From: UBA1275 sp038124025
GTDB taxonomy: Bacteria > Bacteroidota > Rhodothermia > Balneolales > Balneolaceae
Length of the DNA stretch: 64,000 nt
NCBI GenBank assembly: GCA_038124025.1
Contig: JAYPBC010000003.1
Span: 54,391-118,390 of the forward strand
Direction: 5' to 3'
Positions 34,581 through 44,036 of the stretch are shown piece after piece. A program made the position numbers and the translations under genes. How positions within the stretch are numbered: position 1 is the stretch's first letter; the number at the start of each line of letters is the position of its first letter. A model generated the notes under the pieces. The model did not search any database. It worked only from the letters and a program-made list of their open reading frames with translations, and was not told the origin of the DNA.

Positions 34581-35054
34581 TTACAAATTCTCTACCAAGT
34601 CTTTTAACTCTTCTGCATGCGCTTTGGTATTCACTTTTTCAATGACTGCCAAAATAGTACCATCTGTATCAATAACAAAGGCAGAACGGGAAGGGGCTTC
34701 ATAAACTTTTCCGTACATCTTTTTTTCCACCATAGATTGTGTGGCTTTCGCAAAAGCGTGATCAGGGTCTGATAACAAGGTAAATGAAATACCCTGTTTA
34801 TCAGCATATTTTTTATGTGAGCCACAGGTATCTTTACTTAAGGCCATTAGATGATACCCTTTTCCAGCAAACCACGATGCGTGTTCAGCTAAACTTGCTG
34901 TCTGTTTATCACAGCTTCCAGTGTTGTTTTTCATATAAACTGACACGATAGCTCTGCGGTCAAGTAATGACGAGAAAGGTTGTTCTTTTTCTTGGCCATT
35001 GTTCACTGTTTTTATCATAAAATCGGTATCGATTTTGCTTCCAATCTCTATCAT
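34581..35054 (-). CDS. Peroxiredoxin of the BCP/PrxQ type
   Basis: 157 aa from the ATG at 35054, chosen because GAGGA lies seven bases upstream; a longer form would begin at 35102. Thioredoxin fold with the peroxidatic cysteine in NNTGSCDKQTASL. The usual TPGC reads TGSC, so the active-site proline is Gly/Ser, and the common resolving Cys five residues on is missing. A second Cys in SKDTCGSHKKYADK may be the resolving one, as in the alpha-3 subclass. FTLLSDPDHAFAKA is typical of the family. It reduces peroxides in the cytoplasm with thioredoxin. Confidence 0.88.
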   Translation of the reverse strand: MIEIGSKIDTDFMIKTVNNGQEKEQPFSSLLDRRAIVSVYMKNNTGSCDKQTASLAEHASWFAGKGYHLMALSKDTCGSHKKYADKQGISFTLLSDPDHAFAKATQSMVEKKMYGKVYEAPSRSAFVIDTDGTILAVIEKVNTKAHAEELKDLVENL

Positions 35055-35245
35055 AAATTTTCCTCGTTCATTTATTGTGTGCTGGTTGATGTGTTTGCTC
35101 ATTAACCACTAAACTTGTTCTTCTTCTAAGGTGTTATGTAAACGGTTATCAAAGACAAACAGATTATCATAACGGATAATGTGGCTTCATTCGTTCGCCT
35201 CTGAAGACCTTCTTTCATCCCCGTTTATTTCGGAAAATTACCGCA

Positions 35246-35818
35246 CTAAAGATACTTATGACGGGTGTAAAGTAGATACTTTGCAGTGGTGGCTGCTACA
35301 AGTGAGTGATCAATTACTCCTGACTGAACAAAGTCTAAAAACTGTTCAATGGGTAATAAATGCACCTGAATACGCTCGTTTCCATCAAGCTTTTGCTCGG
35401 CTACTTTTTCACAGTTCAATGCCAAAAAACTATGCGTATAATTATCTTGCATTGCCGGATTTGAACTAACTTTTCCCAATGAAATCCACTCTTTGGAAAT
35501 AAAGCCCGTTTCTTCCAAGAGTTCTCGTTTGGAGGTTTCTATTGGATGTTCACCAGGATCACACACCCCACCAGCCAACTCTAGGGTAGGGGCTTGTAGT
35601 CCATATCTGTACTGCTCGACTAGAATCACCATCTGATCCTTCGTTAATGCCATTACGTTTATCCAATCCGGGGCTTTTAACACAGAAAAGCTTGCTCTAA
35701 GCAGTTCTGAAGCCAATATCATATCCCTTTGAACTAGTTCAAATATCTTTGTGACCTGCAAAGTACGTTCTTGTTCAGTATTCCAAGATTCAATGGTAAA
35801 AGTGAAATCAGTATGCAT
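35246..35818 (-). CDS. Nudix hydrolase, ADP-ribose pyrophosphatase-like
   Basis: 190 aa. A complete Nudix box, GVCDPGEHPIETSKREL followed by LEETGF, binds the metal ions. The preceding segment VEQYRYGLQAPTLELAGG and the LGKVSSNPAMQDNYTHSFLA after it are typical of ADP-ribose/ADP-sugar pyrophosphatases. Substrate not certain. Its start is about 110 bases from the divergent AMP nucleosidase, so nucleotide turnover genes sit side by side. Confidence 0.88.
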   Translation of the reverse strand: MHTDFTFTIESWNTEQERTLQVTKIFELVQRDMILASELLRASFSVLKAPDWINVMALTKDQMVILVEQYRYGLQAPTLELAGGVCDPGEHPIETSKRELLEETGFISKEWISLGKVSSNPAMQDNYTHSFLALNCEKVAEQKLDGNERIQVHLLPIEQFLDFVQSGVIDHSLVAATTAKYLLYTRHKYL

Positions 35819-35932
35819 AAATATCTAGTAAAAATAGGGAAAAACTTGAGGGTTAGAATTGTGGAGAATCTACGGTATTCTAGCATCTATCACTGCGTTA
35901 TCTCCTCCAATTAAATTTCTTTATATTAGTAT

Positions 35933-37096
35933 ATGAAAAAAATTATGTCCATCTCACCTGATTCGTTTACCAGAGAAGATGTAAAGCTACTCTGTGAGCG
36001 TATGGATCAGCTTTTTGATGAAGGATTTTATCCTCATCTCGAAATACATCGAGAATACTCCAAGCATAACCCAAGGTTACGTGGAGAAATGGCACACCCA
36101 AAAGTATTTAGATGGTACTTAATCCGCGAACTATATCGGCTTTTAAGCAAAGGAGCCTCTATACATTTACGTCAAAAAAGAACACGTATTGCACTCAATG
36201 ATCCTACTCTATTATCCCATATGGATGAAGAAGAATGGGATTTTACTAAGAAAAAGTTGTTTTTGTTTTCTCCTGAGCGTGTAGACCTTTCCATTAATAG
36301 GTTGCTACATTACACTGGAACTAAGCCGGAACATTTTCAACGGTACATCTTGTTTACTAACTATGATATGCATGTAGAGGTTTTCAAAGACAGGTTTTCA
36401 GATGCAATAAAACCAGATAATGAAGGGGTTCAGATGCCCGCTTATCACTGGGTACAACCTAACAATACCGGTATTAGTCTCATTAATATTGGGGTTGGCC
36501 CATCTAATGCTAAAACCATAACCGATCACATCTCGGTATTACGACCCGATGCAATGATTATGGTGGGTCATTGCGGTGGTTTACGAAATCATCAGCAAAT
36601 CGGGGATTTTGTTTTAGCAAGCGGATACTATAGGGACGACCGTGTTTTGGACGACGTTTTTCCTATTGGAAATCCAGTCATACCCAACTATTTGCTCAAC
36701 AGTTATCTAAAACAAGCACTAGACCAGCATGATATTGAGCACAGAATTGGAACAGTATTTACTACAGCCAATAGAAATTGGGAGTTTTCCGCCAAAGATA
36801 CCGTGCAGCGTATCCACCAAAGCCGGAGTGTTGCTATAGATATGGAATCGGCAACCGTTGCTACCAATGGCTTTCGATATCGTGTCCCTCACGCTACCTT
36901 ACTGAGCGTAAGTGATAAACCACTTCACGGAAAGCCGAAGCTTAGTCAACAGGCTCAAGAGTTTTATAATCGTTCAAAAAAACTTCACTTAGAATTAGTT
37001 CTCGAAACCATAGAGTCGGTTAAATTACATCATCCAGAGGGACTTCCCAATTCGAGTATTCGAGCAATAAATGAACCATTGATGGGTGGGGTTTAG
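35933..37096 (+). CDS. amn: AMP nucleosidase
   Basis: 387 aa. It hydrolyses AMP to adenine and ribose 5-phosphate. The C-terminal half is a nucleoside-phosphorylase-like fold: NIGVGPSNAKTITDHI, MVGHCGGLRNHQQIGDFVLA, SGYYRDDRVLDD, VAIDMESATVATNGFRYRVP and LLSVSDKPLHGKPK. The N-terminal part (about 1-170) is the Amn-specific regulatory domain. It is shorter than the E. coli enzyme (484 aa) but similar to versions in Bacteroidota. Stand-alone gene, divergent from the Nudix hydrolase. Confidence 0.93.
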   Translation: MKKIMSISPDSFTREDVKLLCERMDQLFDEGFYPHLEIHREYSKHNPRLRGEMAHPKVFRWYLIRELYRLLSKGASIHLRQKRTRIALNDPTLLSHMDEEEWDFTKKKLFLFSPERVDLSINRLLHYTGTKPEHFQRYILFTNYDMHVEVFKDRFSDAIKPDNEGVQMPAYHWVQPNNTGISLINIGVGPSNAKTITDHISVLRPDAMIMVGHCGGLRNHQQIGDFVLASGYYRDDRVLDDVFPIGNPVIPNYLLNSYLKQALDQHDIEHRIGTVFTTANRNWEFSAKDTVQRIHQSRSVAIDMESATVATNGFRYRVPHATLLSVSDKPLHGKPKLSQQAQEFYNRSKKLHLELVLETIESVKLHHPEGLPNSSIRAINEPLMGGV

Positions 37097-37149
37097 ATTT
37101 TTCCACCCTTGTTTCATGGACTACTAACCTCTTATTCAAGAATACCGGA

Positions 37150-39693
37150 TCAAAAACGCACACTAAATCCAAGTTGAACACTGCGCCCTGCTGCCGAGAT
37201 TCCAGAACTGTAGGGTCGATAACGCTGATCAGTAAGATTTTCTAATTGTAGAAGTATATTCCCCCAATCAGTAAACTCGTATTTTCCAACTAGATTCCAC
37301 ACCCCCCACGAAGGCGCGTAAGCTAAACCCTCTGCATCTAGTGCATATAGCTCTATTTTTTCGCGTTCAGTTACTGCCATCTGACTATGCGACTTAGTAC
37401 CTTGGAAACGATGAATTAAAGATCCAGACCATGAATTATATTCATATGTGAGACTACTTTCCCCAAAATAAGGGGCCACATGTCTGGAGGGGCTTATCGA
37501 ACCATCGTCCAATTCTTCTTCTCCCTTTTGCAGGTTCATTCGTGTAGTTAATAACCATCGATTATTTAGTTGAGCATCCAAACTCCATTGCAGACCATAA
37601 ACTTGAGCATAAGCCGCATTCTGTATCGCTTGTATTCGGGAGATAATACCTTGGTAGAGTATGGTTGTTTGCCCGTTTAGTTCGAAATCTCTACGTACCA
37701 TTGCATTTTCTAGATGCGTCCAATATGCATTCACTTCTAGCTTAAGCCCATTTATTACTCTATGAACAACGCCTGCATCTATATTCCAAGCATATTCTGC
37801 CATTATATTTGGATTGGGCACAGTTACCGCACCCGGTTCTGAATCAAATATCTTTCCCATATCGTCCACATTAGGGGATCGAAAGGCTGTTCCCAAATTT
37901 AGTTTAAGTACCCAATCATTATTGGGCCTACTTATAAGTCCAAAAGAACCTACCACAGCACGATCTCTAAGATTTGCCGTTTCAAATAACTGTGTATCTA
38001 GGCGATCTGAGTCTCCAAATTGTGCATCGATGTGATAAGTGTTATAACGTACACCGGCTTGTACTTTCGTGGTCGTATTAATTTGAATATCAGAATGTAG
38101 GAAGGCTGCCGAGGAGGTCCAGGTGGCGTCAGGATATCTAGGTAAACCAGCTTTGGATGCATCGGTAGAAAGTTGCCGAACATGCGCTTCAGAATTTACC
38201 TTGTTTTGTACCCATTCCACGCCATAACTAAGCAACATACGCTCATTTAACCATTTAATGGCGTCAATATGAATAGAATTTGCTTGGATGAGTTCATTCT
38301 GTTTTTCGATGGATAGCTCTCCAAAATTTCTACTAATTCTACTTTCCCAAAATTGTTGATTCGCCCCTTTTATAACTAACTGATCATACATAGCCCCATT
38401 GGTATTGCCACCCATTTTTAGTGATAACAGATGCATTTTCCAACCCTGTGGCCCATAATCCCATTGTGCGTATCTTGGAAGTCCATCTTGGAGCCGTAGA
38501 TGACGGTCATATCGCCCGTAATTTGAGGTCTCAGAGTACTGAAAAGTATACTGCACATCCATACCGTCGGTAGGTTGCCACCGAATTTTTTGCAGAGTAT
38601 TCCACTGATCGTAACCCGAAGGAATTTGTAACAAAGGGTCGCTCTGTTCAACGATTTTATCAGGCACTGGCTCATCATTAAGAGGTTGAAATGTGCCTTC
38701 CCAATCATCCACATAATAGTTTTTTACATAATCATCCGGACCATTTGATCCCTGACGAAGATGGTCGTACCGATAACGGCTAATACTTCCAAGCCATGCC
38801 CATTTGTTCCATCCCAATTGTACATTAAAGTGTCCGGTACGCTCATTATTTGCGGTAGTGCCTCGGATTACCGCATTCCCACTGACAATGGGATTAAATA
38901 CCTTTCTTAAACTATCCAAGGCAAATTCTGGGGTTAAGGTCTCAAAACTCATTACCCCGCCAATTGCATCACTCCCATACATCACCGAGCTAGGTCCAAA
39001 TAGTATTTCAGTGCGCTGCATGGAAAAAGGGTCCAAATTAATGACGTTCTGTATGTTACCGCTTCTAAAAATAGCTGTATTCATCCGAATTCCATCCACA
39101 CTATACAGTAAACGGTTGGTGGCAAAGCCACGAATCATGGGGCTTCCACCCCCTTGCTGACTTTTCTGGATGAACACCTTACCGCTGAGCCCGAGTGCAT
39201 CAGCCATCGTCTGTGGTTGACGGCGTTCAATAACCTCTGGCTCTATGATTGAGATAGCTTGTGAGACTGAGGTGTAATTTTGCTTCCATCGAGTGGCCGA
39301 AACTACTACATTTTCTAGCTGAAAAATTTCCGACTCTAAATATAAAGTATCGTTCAGTGCTCGTAGTTCTTGGTAACTAAGTACTATTTTACGATATCCT
39401 AGCGCCTGAATTTCAATTTGCACTTGCCCCCTAAACCGGTCGATTCGAACACGGCCTTTTGCATTACTAACTTCTGAAATGGCTGCTTTTTTACTCCAAA
39501 AAGTGACCCCAATAACCGGAGCTTCATCCTTACTATCCAATACTAACAATACGATAGGCTCTTCACCATAAGGCATAGTGTATGCAGCGTACATGGATGT
39601 ACTTAGTGCAAAGCTAGCGGCGAGTATCAAAAAGAAACTCGTTCGTTTCAACAACCAGCTGGAATTAGGAGATAGTATGCAGGACTGTAACAT
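37150..39693 (-). CDS. TonB-dependent outer-membrane receptor
   Basis: 847 aa. A signal peptide (about residues 16-37) precedes a carboxypeptidase-like N-terminal domain (about 45-115). A plug domain follows with VVVSATRWKQ, ISIIEPEVIERRQPQTMADAL and GGGSPMIRGFATNRLLYSVDGIR, then RTEILFGPSSVMYGSDAIGG and a 22-strand barrel ending in VQLGFSVRF. The plug wording resembles the haem/haemoglobin and vitamin B12 receptor families; the ligand is not determinable here. Energy would come from an ExbB-ExbD-TonB complex such as that at 48.8-50.8 kb. Last gene of a long minus-strand run. Confidence 0.92.
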   Translation of the reverse strand: MLQSCILSPNSSWLLKRTSFFLILAASFALSTSMYAAYTMPYGEEPIVLLVLDSKDEAPVIGVTFWSKKAAISEVSNAKGRVRIDRFRGQVQIEIQALGYRKIVLSYQELRALNDTLYLESEIFQLENVVVSATRWKQNYTSVSQAISIIEPEVIERRQPQTMADALGLSGKVFIQKSQQGGGSPMIRGFATNRLLYSVDGIRMNTAIFRSGNIQNVINLDPFSMQRTEILFGPSSVMYGSDAIGGVMSFETLTPEFALDSLRKVFNPIVSGNAVIRGTTANNERTGHFNVQLGWNKWAWLGSISRYRYDHLRQGSNGPDDYVKNYYVDDWEGTFQPLNDEPVPDKIVEQSDPLLQIPSGYDQWNTLQKIRWQPTDGMDVQYTFQYSETSNYGRYDRHLRLQDGLPRYAQWDYGPQGWKMHLLSLKMGGNTNGAMYDQLVIKGANQQFWESRISRNFGELSIEKQNELIQANSIHIDAIKWLNERMLLSYGVEWVQNKVNSEAHVRQLSTDASKAGLPRYPDATWTSSAAFLHSDIQINTTTKVQAGVRYNTYHIDAQFGDSDRLDTQLFETANLRDRAVVGSFGLISRPNNDWVLKLNLGTAFRSPNVDDMGKIFDSEPGAVTVPNPNIMAEYAWNIDAGVVHRVINGLKLEVNAYWTHLENAMVRRDFELNGQTTILYQGIISRIQAIQNAAYAQVYGLQWSLDAQLNNRWLLTTRMNLQKGEEELDDGSISPSRHVAPYFGESSLTYEYNSWSGSLIHRFQGTKSHSQMAVTEREKIELYALDAEGLAYAPSWGVWNLVGKYEFTDWGNILLQLENLTDQRYRPYSSGISAAGRSVQLGFSVRF

Positions 39694-39737
39694 AGTCCCG
39701 AAATATAACAGTTATAAAGGCGAAGATGAGGACTCAA

Positions 39738-40457
39738 TTAACTTTTTACTTCCCCTAACAAATATGCTTTTCTTAAGGGCTCATTTAGCCGCTCAATGGC
39801 ATATCGAAGCATCGTTCTTGGCATGAAAGCATAGTGCTGATTAAGAAAATCCAATAGTACCTCTTCTTCCATTTTACCTACCTCTCGTAACATCCAACCT
39901 ACAGCCTTATGAATGAGATCATGAGGATGCTCTAATAATTGTTCTCCCATCCAAAGGGTACTAGAATAGTCTCCCCGTTTAATGAAGCGATAGGTACTTA
40001 CCACGGCAATACGCACCTCCCATAGATCTTTTGAAGCTACCCAGTCCATCAAGAGGCTTCGGTCTCGATCCCAAAACCAATCACCTAAAATCTTGTGCGC
40101 CGAGGTATCTACTAAGTCCCAATTATTGATGTATGATCGATAATCTATGTACCACTGCACCCACTCCTTTTTTTCATTCTCAGTCTTAGCCTTTTCATAC
40201 CAATGCGTTAAAATAAAAAGGGCCGTTAAACGGGCCTCGTGAACTGGGTGTTCCATGAGTATATGCCACTGATCAGGGGATAATTTTCGCCAAACTTTTT
40301 TGGCTATTGCGCGCTGAATTGGTACTCGAATCCCCCAAAAAATGTCTCCCTCACCATATTGTCCTTTTCCTGTCTTAAAAAACCCTTGCATGCGCTCTGC
40401 ATGCGCTTCGCTTGCTTGGTGTTTGAGCAGAGTCAGTACCTTTTCGGCAGTAATCAT
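39738..40457 (-). CDS. alkD: DNA alkylation repair protein, AlkD-like glycosylase
   Basis: 239 aa, all alpha, HEAT-repeat-like. It shows FWGIRVPIQRAIAKKVW near the N-terminus and the catalytic-type stretch NNWDLVDTSAHKILG, where the Trp and Asp correspond to the WxxxD pair of AlkD, followed by WEVRIAVVSTYRFIKRGD and HKAVGWMLREVGK. AlkD excises 3- and 7-alkylpurines without base flipping. It lies 26 bases after the hypothetical membrane protein and 44 before the receptor gene; its presence in this run looks incidental. Confidence 0.92.
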   Translation of the reverse strand: MITAEKVLTLLKHQASEAHAERMQGFFKTGKGQYGEGDIFWGIRVPIQRAIAKKVWRKLSPDQWHILMEHPVHEARLTALFILTHWYEKAKTENEKKEWVQWYIDYRSYINNWDLVDTSAHKILGDWFWDRDRSLLMDWVASKDLWEVRIAVVSTYRFIKRGDYSSTLWMGEQLLEHPHDLIHKAVGWMLREVGKMEEEVLLDFLNQHYAFMPRTMLRYAIERLNEPLRKAYLLGEVKS

Positions 40458-40483
40458 AGGTGGCGTAGACTTGTGTTATTTTT

Positions 40484-41425
40484 CTATTTGTCTTCCCAAA
40501 ATAATGCTTTAATCCTCTTACTACTAGATACATTCAAACTATCTTTGAATCTGTAACGAGTCAAATCATCTTTTCTAGGGCTTTCTGTGCCCTCTGCATC
40601 ACTCTTAGGAAAGCGTAACTGACTCAACTGTATAAATACTTCATATATATTACGTTCGCTACCCGATTGTTGATACACTTCCCCGCCGATAGCAACCACC
40701 GGCGTCGGCGTAGCGGAAAAAGTTCCATCAACCCGTTGGAATACCGAATATTTGAATTTCTTTACCTCTACTTGTTCGATAACCCATAAACTATCCGACC
40801 TCGATAAACCAAACTCGTCGATCATAGATTCCCACTGTTGAAAATGAAACCAATCTCGAGCTCCCACAGCAGAAAAGGCTTTTTCATACACTAAATTCAA
40901 TTTATCCTGTACACCTAGACCTGCCTTTGCTACCGAGATAGCATCAATATTCACCTCTGCAGATTGATCTAGGAAAAGGGTTAACTCCGCCTCTGGAAAT
41001 CGGATACGGGTATCTTGAAACTGTTCATCTCGTAACAGGTTGGGTAGCTGTTCCGGGAAAAGCTGATCATTTTCTTTTCTAATTACCTGTCCAATCAAAT
41101 ACGGAGCGCGCTCAGGATTCAATCCCTGAACTCGAAACAATCCATCGGTGTCTATCTCTAAAACTTGACGACTTTCATACGAGCCTAATTGTCCAGCCAC
41201 AATAGAGTCCAAATCGGCCATGAATAAGTCATAGGCCTGAGTAAGTGTTGTAGAGGTATCGGATCGATGCTTGGCTCTAAATCCCCAAAAATCTGAGAGG
41301 GTAGCGCCGAACGTAATCACCAATACCAAAAGGAGAAAGGTAATACCAATAGCCCAATTACGAATTTTTTTTCTGCGCTGTAAAGTTACAGCGCTCTTTG
41401 ATGGTGAGTTCCCTAAATCTTTCAT
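40484..41425 (-). CDS. Membrane-anchored hypothetical protein
   Basis: 313 aa, not recognised. After a basic cytoplasmic start (LQRRKKIRNW) comes one membrane helix (about residues 25-45); the rest is predicted periplasmic and hydrophilic. Landmarks are DTDGLFRVQGLNPERAPYLI, ARDWFHFQQWESMIDEFGL and VVAIGGEVYQQSGSERNIYE. No lipobox, cysteine motif or enzymatic signature is apparent. Gaps to its neighbours are 26 and 44 bases, so it is likely in one transcript with the copper genes and alkD, without an evident functional link. Confidence 0.6.
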   Translation of the reverse strand: MKDLGNSPSKSAVTLQRRKKIRNWAIGITFLLLVLVITFGATLSDFWGFRAKHRSDTSTTLTQAYDLFMADLDSIVAGQLGSYESRQVLEIDTDGLFRVQGLNPERAPYLIGQVIRKENDQLFPEQLPNLLRDEQFQDTRIRFPEAELTLFLDQSAEVNIDAISVAKAGLGVQDKLNLVYEKAFSAVGARDWFHFQQWESMIDEFGLSRSDSLWVIEQVEVKKFKYSVFQRVDGTFSATPTPVVAIGGEVYQQSGSERNIYEVFIQLSQLRFPKSDAEGTESPRKDDLTRYRFKDSLNVSSSKRIKALFWEDK

Positions 41426-41469
41426 TTTATACTAGCTAAAATGAAAATGTAACGTAGCTTAAACCAATG

Positions 41470-41679
41470 TTATTGTTCTTTTAGCTGATATCCTGCTTTA
41501 GCTACCGCTTCTTGAATTTGCTCAGCGCTTAATTCCTCACTTTCTACGGTTAGTATTTTTTGTGGGTTGTTTACATCAACTTCCCACTTTGTAACTCCAT
41601 CAAGTTCGTCTAGAAATGGTTTTACTTTCGATAGACATGCATTACAGGCTATGTTTGATGTAAATGTGAATACCTTCAT
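41470..41679 (-). CDS. CopZ-like heavy-metal-associated chaperone
   Basis: 69 aa, a single HMA domain. The metal-binding CxxC is in SNIACNACLSKVKPFL and the remainder (WEVDVNNPQKILTVESEE, AGYQL) fits the beta-alpha-beta-beta-alpha-beta fold. It probably carries Cu(I) in the cytoplasm to the CopA ATPase encoded 31 bases upstream. The loop reads IACNAC instead of the common MxCxxC, with Ile-Ala replacing Met-Thr/Ser. Confidence 0.9.
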   Translation of the reverse strand: MKVFTFTSNIACNACLSKVKPFLDELDGVTKWEVDVNNPQKILTVESEELSAEQIQEAVAKAGYQLKEQ

Positions 41680-41710
41680 GATTGAATTGATCGTTTTGAA
41701 TTTGGTTGAC

Positions 41711-44014
41711 TTAAAGTGGTTTGATTTTCAGTCGAAGGCTGTTCGTTACCACCGAGACCGAGCTAAAAGCCATTGCAGCGCCAGCTATCATTGGGTCTAA
41801 CAAAAAACCATTAATTGGATATAATACCCCTGCGGCAATGGGTATTCCAATGATATTATAAAAGAACGCCCAAAAAAGGTTTTGACGAATTCCTCGAACT
41901 GTATCATGAGACAACTTAAATGCCTTAGCCAACAAGCCCGGATCGGATGAAATCAAGGTCACCTTTGCCACATCCATCGCAATATCAGAACCCTGTCCCA
42001 TGGCTATACTCACATCGGCAGCGGCTAGCGCTTCGGAATCATTAATCCCATCCCCAACCATTGCTACGATGTGATCTTGAGCTTGAAGAGACCGTATTTT
42101 CTCTGCCTTTTGCTCGGGTAACATCTGTGCCCAGACCTCCTCAATTCCCAATTTATCCGCTACTGCTTCAACGGTTTTAGAACTGTCACCCGATAGCATT
42201 ATAACTCGCAATCCCTGTCGGGTTAAAGCATCAATACTATCTTTAGCTGTGGGTTTCAGTGGATCGGCTAAGGCAAATAAGGCGCGTATTTCTTCGTTCA
42301 TCACAAAACCAACCACCGTTTTGGCCTGACTTTCCCACTGTTTAAGACGATCTTCGTGATTGCTTAGTATGCCGGTATTCCAACTGTTGTTAAACCCATC
42401 TTGCAGATAGGAGAGACTACCTAAGGCATAGCGATTACCCTTTTTATCTTCTGCCTGTACCCCTTTTCCCGTAATACTTTCGAATCGAGTCAAAGCAATT
42501 TCATCTTCATTGGCATCGTAATCAGACTCAAAATGAGCCAAAAAAGCATCCGCTAAGGGGTGTTCTGATCGATGTTCAATAGCCCAAATTATAGCAGTTA
42601 TATTCGATTTTTCCTTTTCTAACCCATCTAAAAACCACTTTTCATCCGATAAGGCTGGCTGGCCTTGGGTAAGCGTCCCCGTCTTGTCCAACACCACCGT
42701 ATCCACCTTATGTGCTAGTTCCAAACTTTGGGCATCTTTAATCAATATCTGATGCTCCGCTCCCTTGCCAATACCCACCATGATGGCCGTAGGTGTAGCG
42801 AGCCCCAATGCACACGGGCAGGCAATAACTAGCACCGCCACCGCAGATAAAATAGCCTGAGTAAGCATAGACTGCCCACCGACTACCATCCAAACCACCA
42901 AGCTCAGTACCGCTATTCCCAAAACAATAGGTACAAAAACGCCGGCGATCCGATCCACTAATTTTTGAACTGGAGTCTTAGTTCCTTGCGCCTGCTGAAC
43001 ACGAGAAATGATTTGCGATAAATAGGTTTGCTTACCCACTTTTTCAGCAATAAAATAAAAACTTCCTTTCTGGTTGATGGTCCCGGCGTAGACCTGTTCG
43101 CCCTTCTTTTTTAACACCCCTATGGGCTCACCCGTAATCATACTCTCATCAACATACGATTCCCCAAAAATAACCTGCCCATCAACAGGTACATGTTCTC
43201 CTGGTCGAACGATAATAATTTGTCCTTCTTTTACCCATTTTAATGGTATCACTTGCTCTTCACCCCGTTGAACATCAAAATTATCGGATATGGACGAACT
43301 ATCCGTACGTTCCTTAGCCATCCATATATGTACATGTTTAGGCTGAAGCCCCATCAATTTTTTTAGGGCGGTAGAGGTATTCGATTTAGCACGTTCTTCG
43401 AGCCATTTTCCTAGCGAGACAAAAGCAATAATAACAACGGCAGCTTCGTAATACACATGAACCTCGTATCCTCTGGATAAGAGCACTTGAGGAAATAGGG
43501 TGTTAAAAAGACTGAACACGAAGGCAATTCCCGTACTTAGAGCCACCAAAGTATCCATATTGGATTGACCATGTCTAGCTTGTTTCCATGCATTTGCATA
43601 AAAATGGCGCCCAAAATAGAATAATACCGGTATTGACAGCACCAACGAAATCCACCGACCAGCTTCCCAGTCCATGAAACCCATACCAATAATAACTACT
43701 GGTACACTTAATAAAATAGACGCAATCGTTCGGGTCGTTACCTGTCGATAATACGCTTCCTGAGCTTTTTTCTGTGCTTCTGCTAGCTCATCACCAGATT
43801 CGTCATCGGACCAAAGCAATCCATATCCCACCTTTTTTAGGGCTTCATTGAGATCTTTTGGTGATATATTCTCTTCGTATTCTACCCATACTAGCTCAGT
43901 GGCAAAATTAACCTCCGCTTGCTGAACCCCCTTAGTGTGCGATAAAATACTCTCGACGCTGGAGGCACAAGCGACACAGCTCATACCAGTTACAGGGAAT
44001 GCTTCTTTGACCAT
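41711..44014 (-). CDS. copA: Copper-translocating P1B-type ATPase
   Basis: 767 aa. One N-terminal HMA domain (GMSCVACASSVE, about residues 8-19), eight membrane helices, the actuator region MITGEP, the transport-site CPC in VIACPCALGLATPTA (about 398), the phosphorylation motif DKTGTLT, the SEHPLADA histidine and the hinge GDGINDSEALAAADV. These mark a P1B-1 Cu(I) exporter. The C-terminus keeps MAFSSVSVVTNSLRL, containing the last-helix MxxS motif of Cu(I) pumps. Co-transcribed with the downstream CopZ-like gene; no CueR- or CsoR-type regulator is nearby. Confidence 0.96.
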   Translation of the reverse strand: MVKEAFPVTGMSCVACASSVESILSHTKGVQQAEVNFATELVWVEYEENISPKDLNEALKKVGYGLLWSDDESGDELAEAQKKAQEAYYRQVTTRTIASILLSVPVVIIGMGFMDWEAGRWISLVLSIPVLFYFGRHFYANAWKQARHGQSNMDTLVALSTGIAFVFSLFNTLFPQVLLSRGYEVHVYYEAAVVIIAFVSLGKWLEERAKSNTSTALKKLMGLQPKHVHIWMAKERTDSSSISDNFDVQRGEEQVIPLKWVKEGQIIIVRPGEHVPVDGQVIFGESYVDESMITGEPIGVLKKKGEQVYAGTINQKGSFYFIAEKVGKQTYLSQIISRVQQAQGTKTPVQKLVDRIAGVFVPIVLGIAVLSLVVWMVVGGQSMLTQAILSAVAVLVIACPCALGLATPTAIMVGIGKGAEHQILIKDAQSLELAHKVDTVVLDKTGTLTQGQPALSDEKWFLDGLEKEKSNITAIIWAIEHRSEHPLADAFLAHFESDYDANEDEIALTRFESITGKGVQAEDKKGNRYALGSLSYLQDGFNNSWNTGILSNHEDRLKQWESQAKTVVGFVMNEEIRALFALADPLKPTAKDSIDALTRQGLRVIMLSGDSSKTVEAVADKLGIEEVWAQMLPEQKAEKIRSLQAQDHIVAMVGDGINDSEALAAADVSIAMGQGSDIAMDVAKVTLISSDPGLLAKAFKLSHDTVRGIRQNLFWAFFYNIIGIPIAAGVLYPINGFLLDPMIAGAAMAFSSVSVVTNSLRLKIKPL

Positions 44015-44036
44015 ACCCTGTAAAGTACAAATCTAC

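Noticed and set aside
35179..35469. A 96-codon open frame on the plus strand in the Nudix region
   Set aside because: Most of it is antisense to the Nudix hydrolase, which has an intact motif; the translation is not protein-like.
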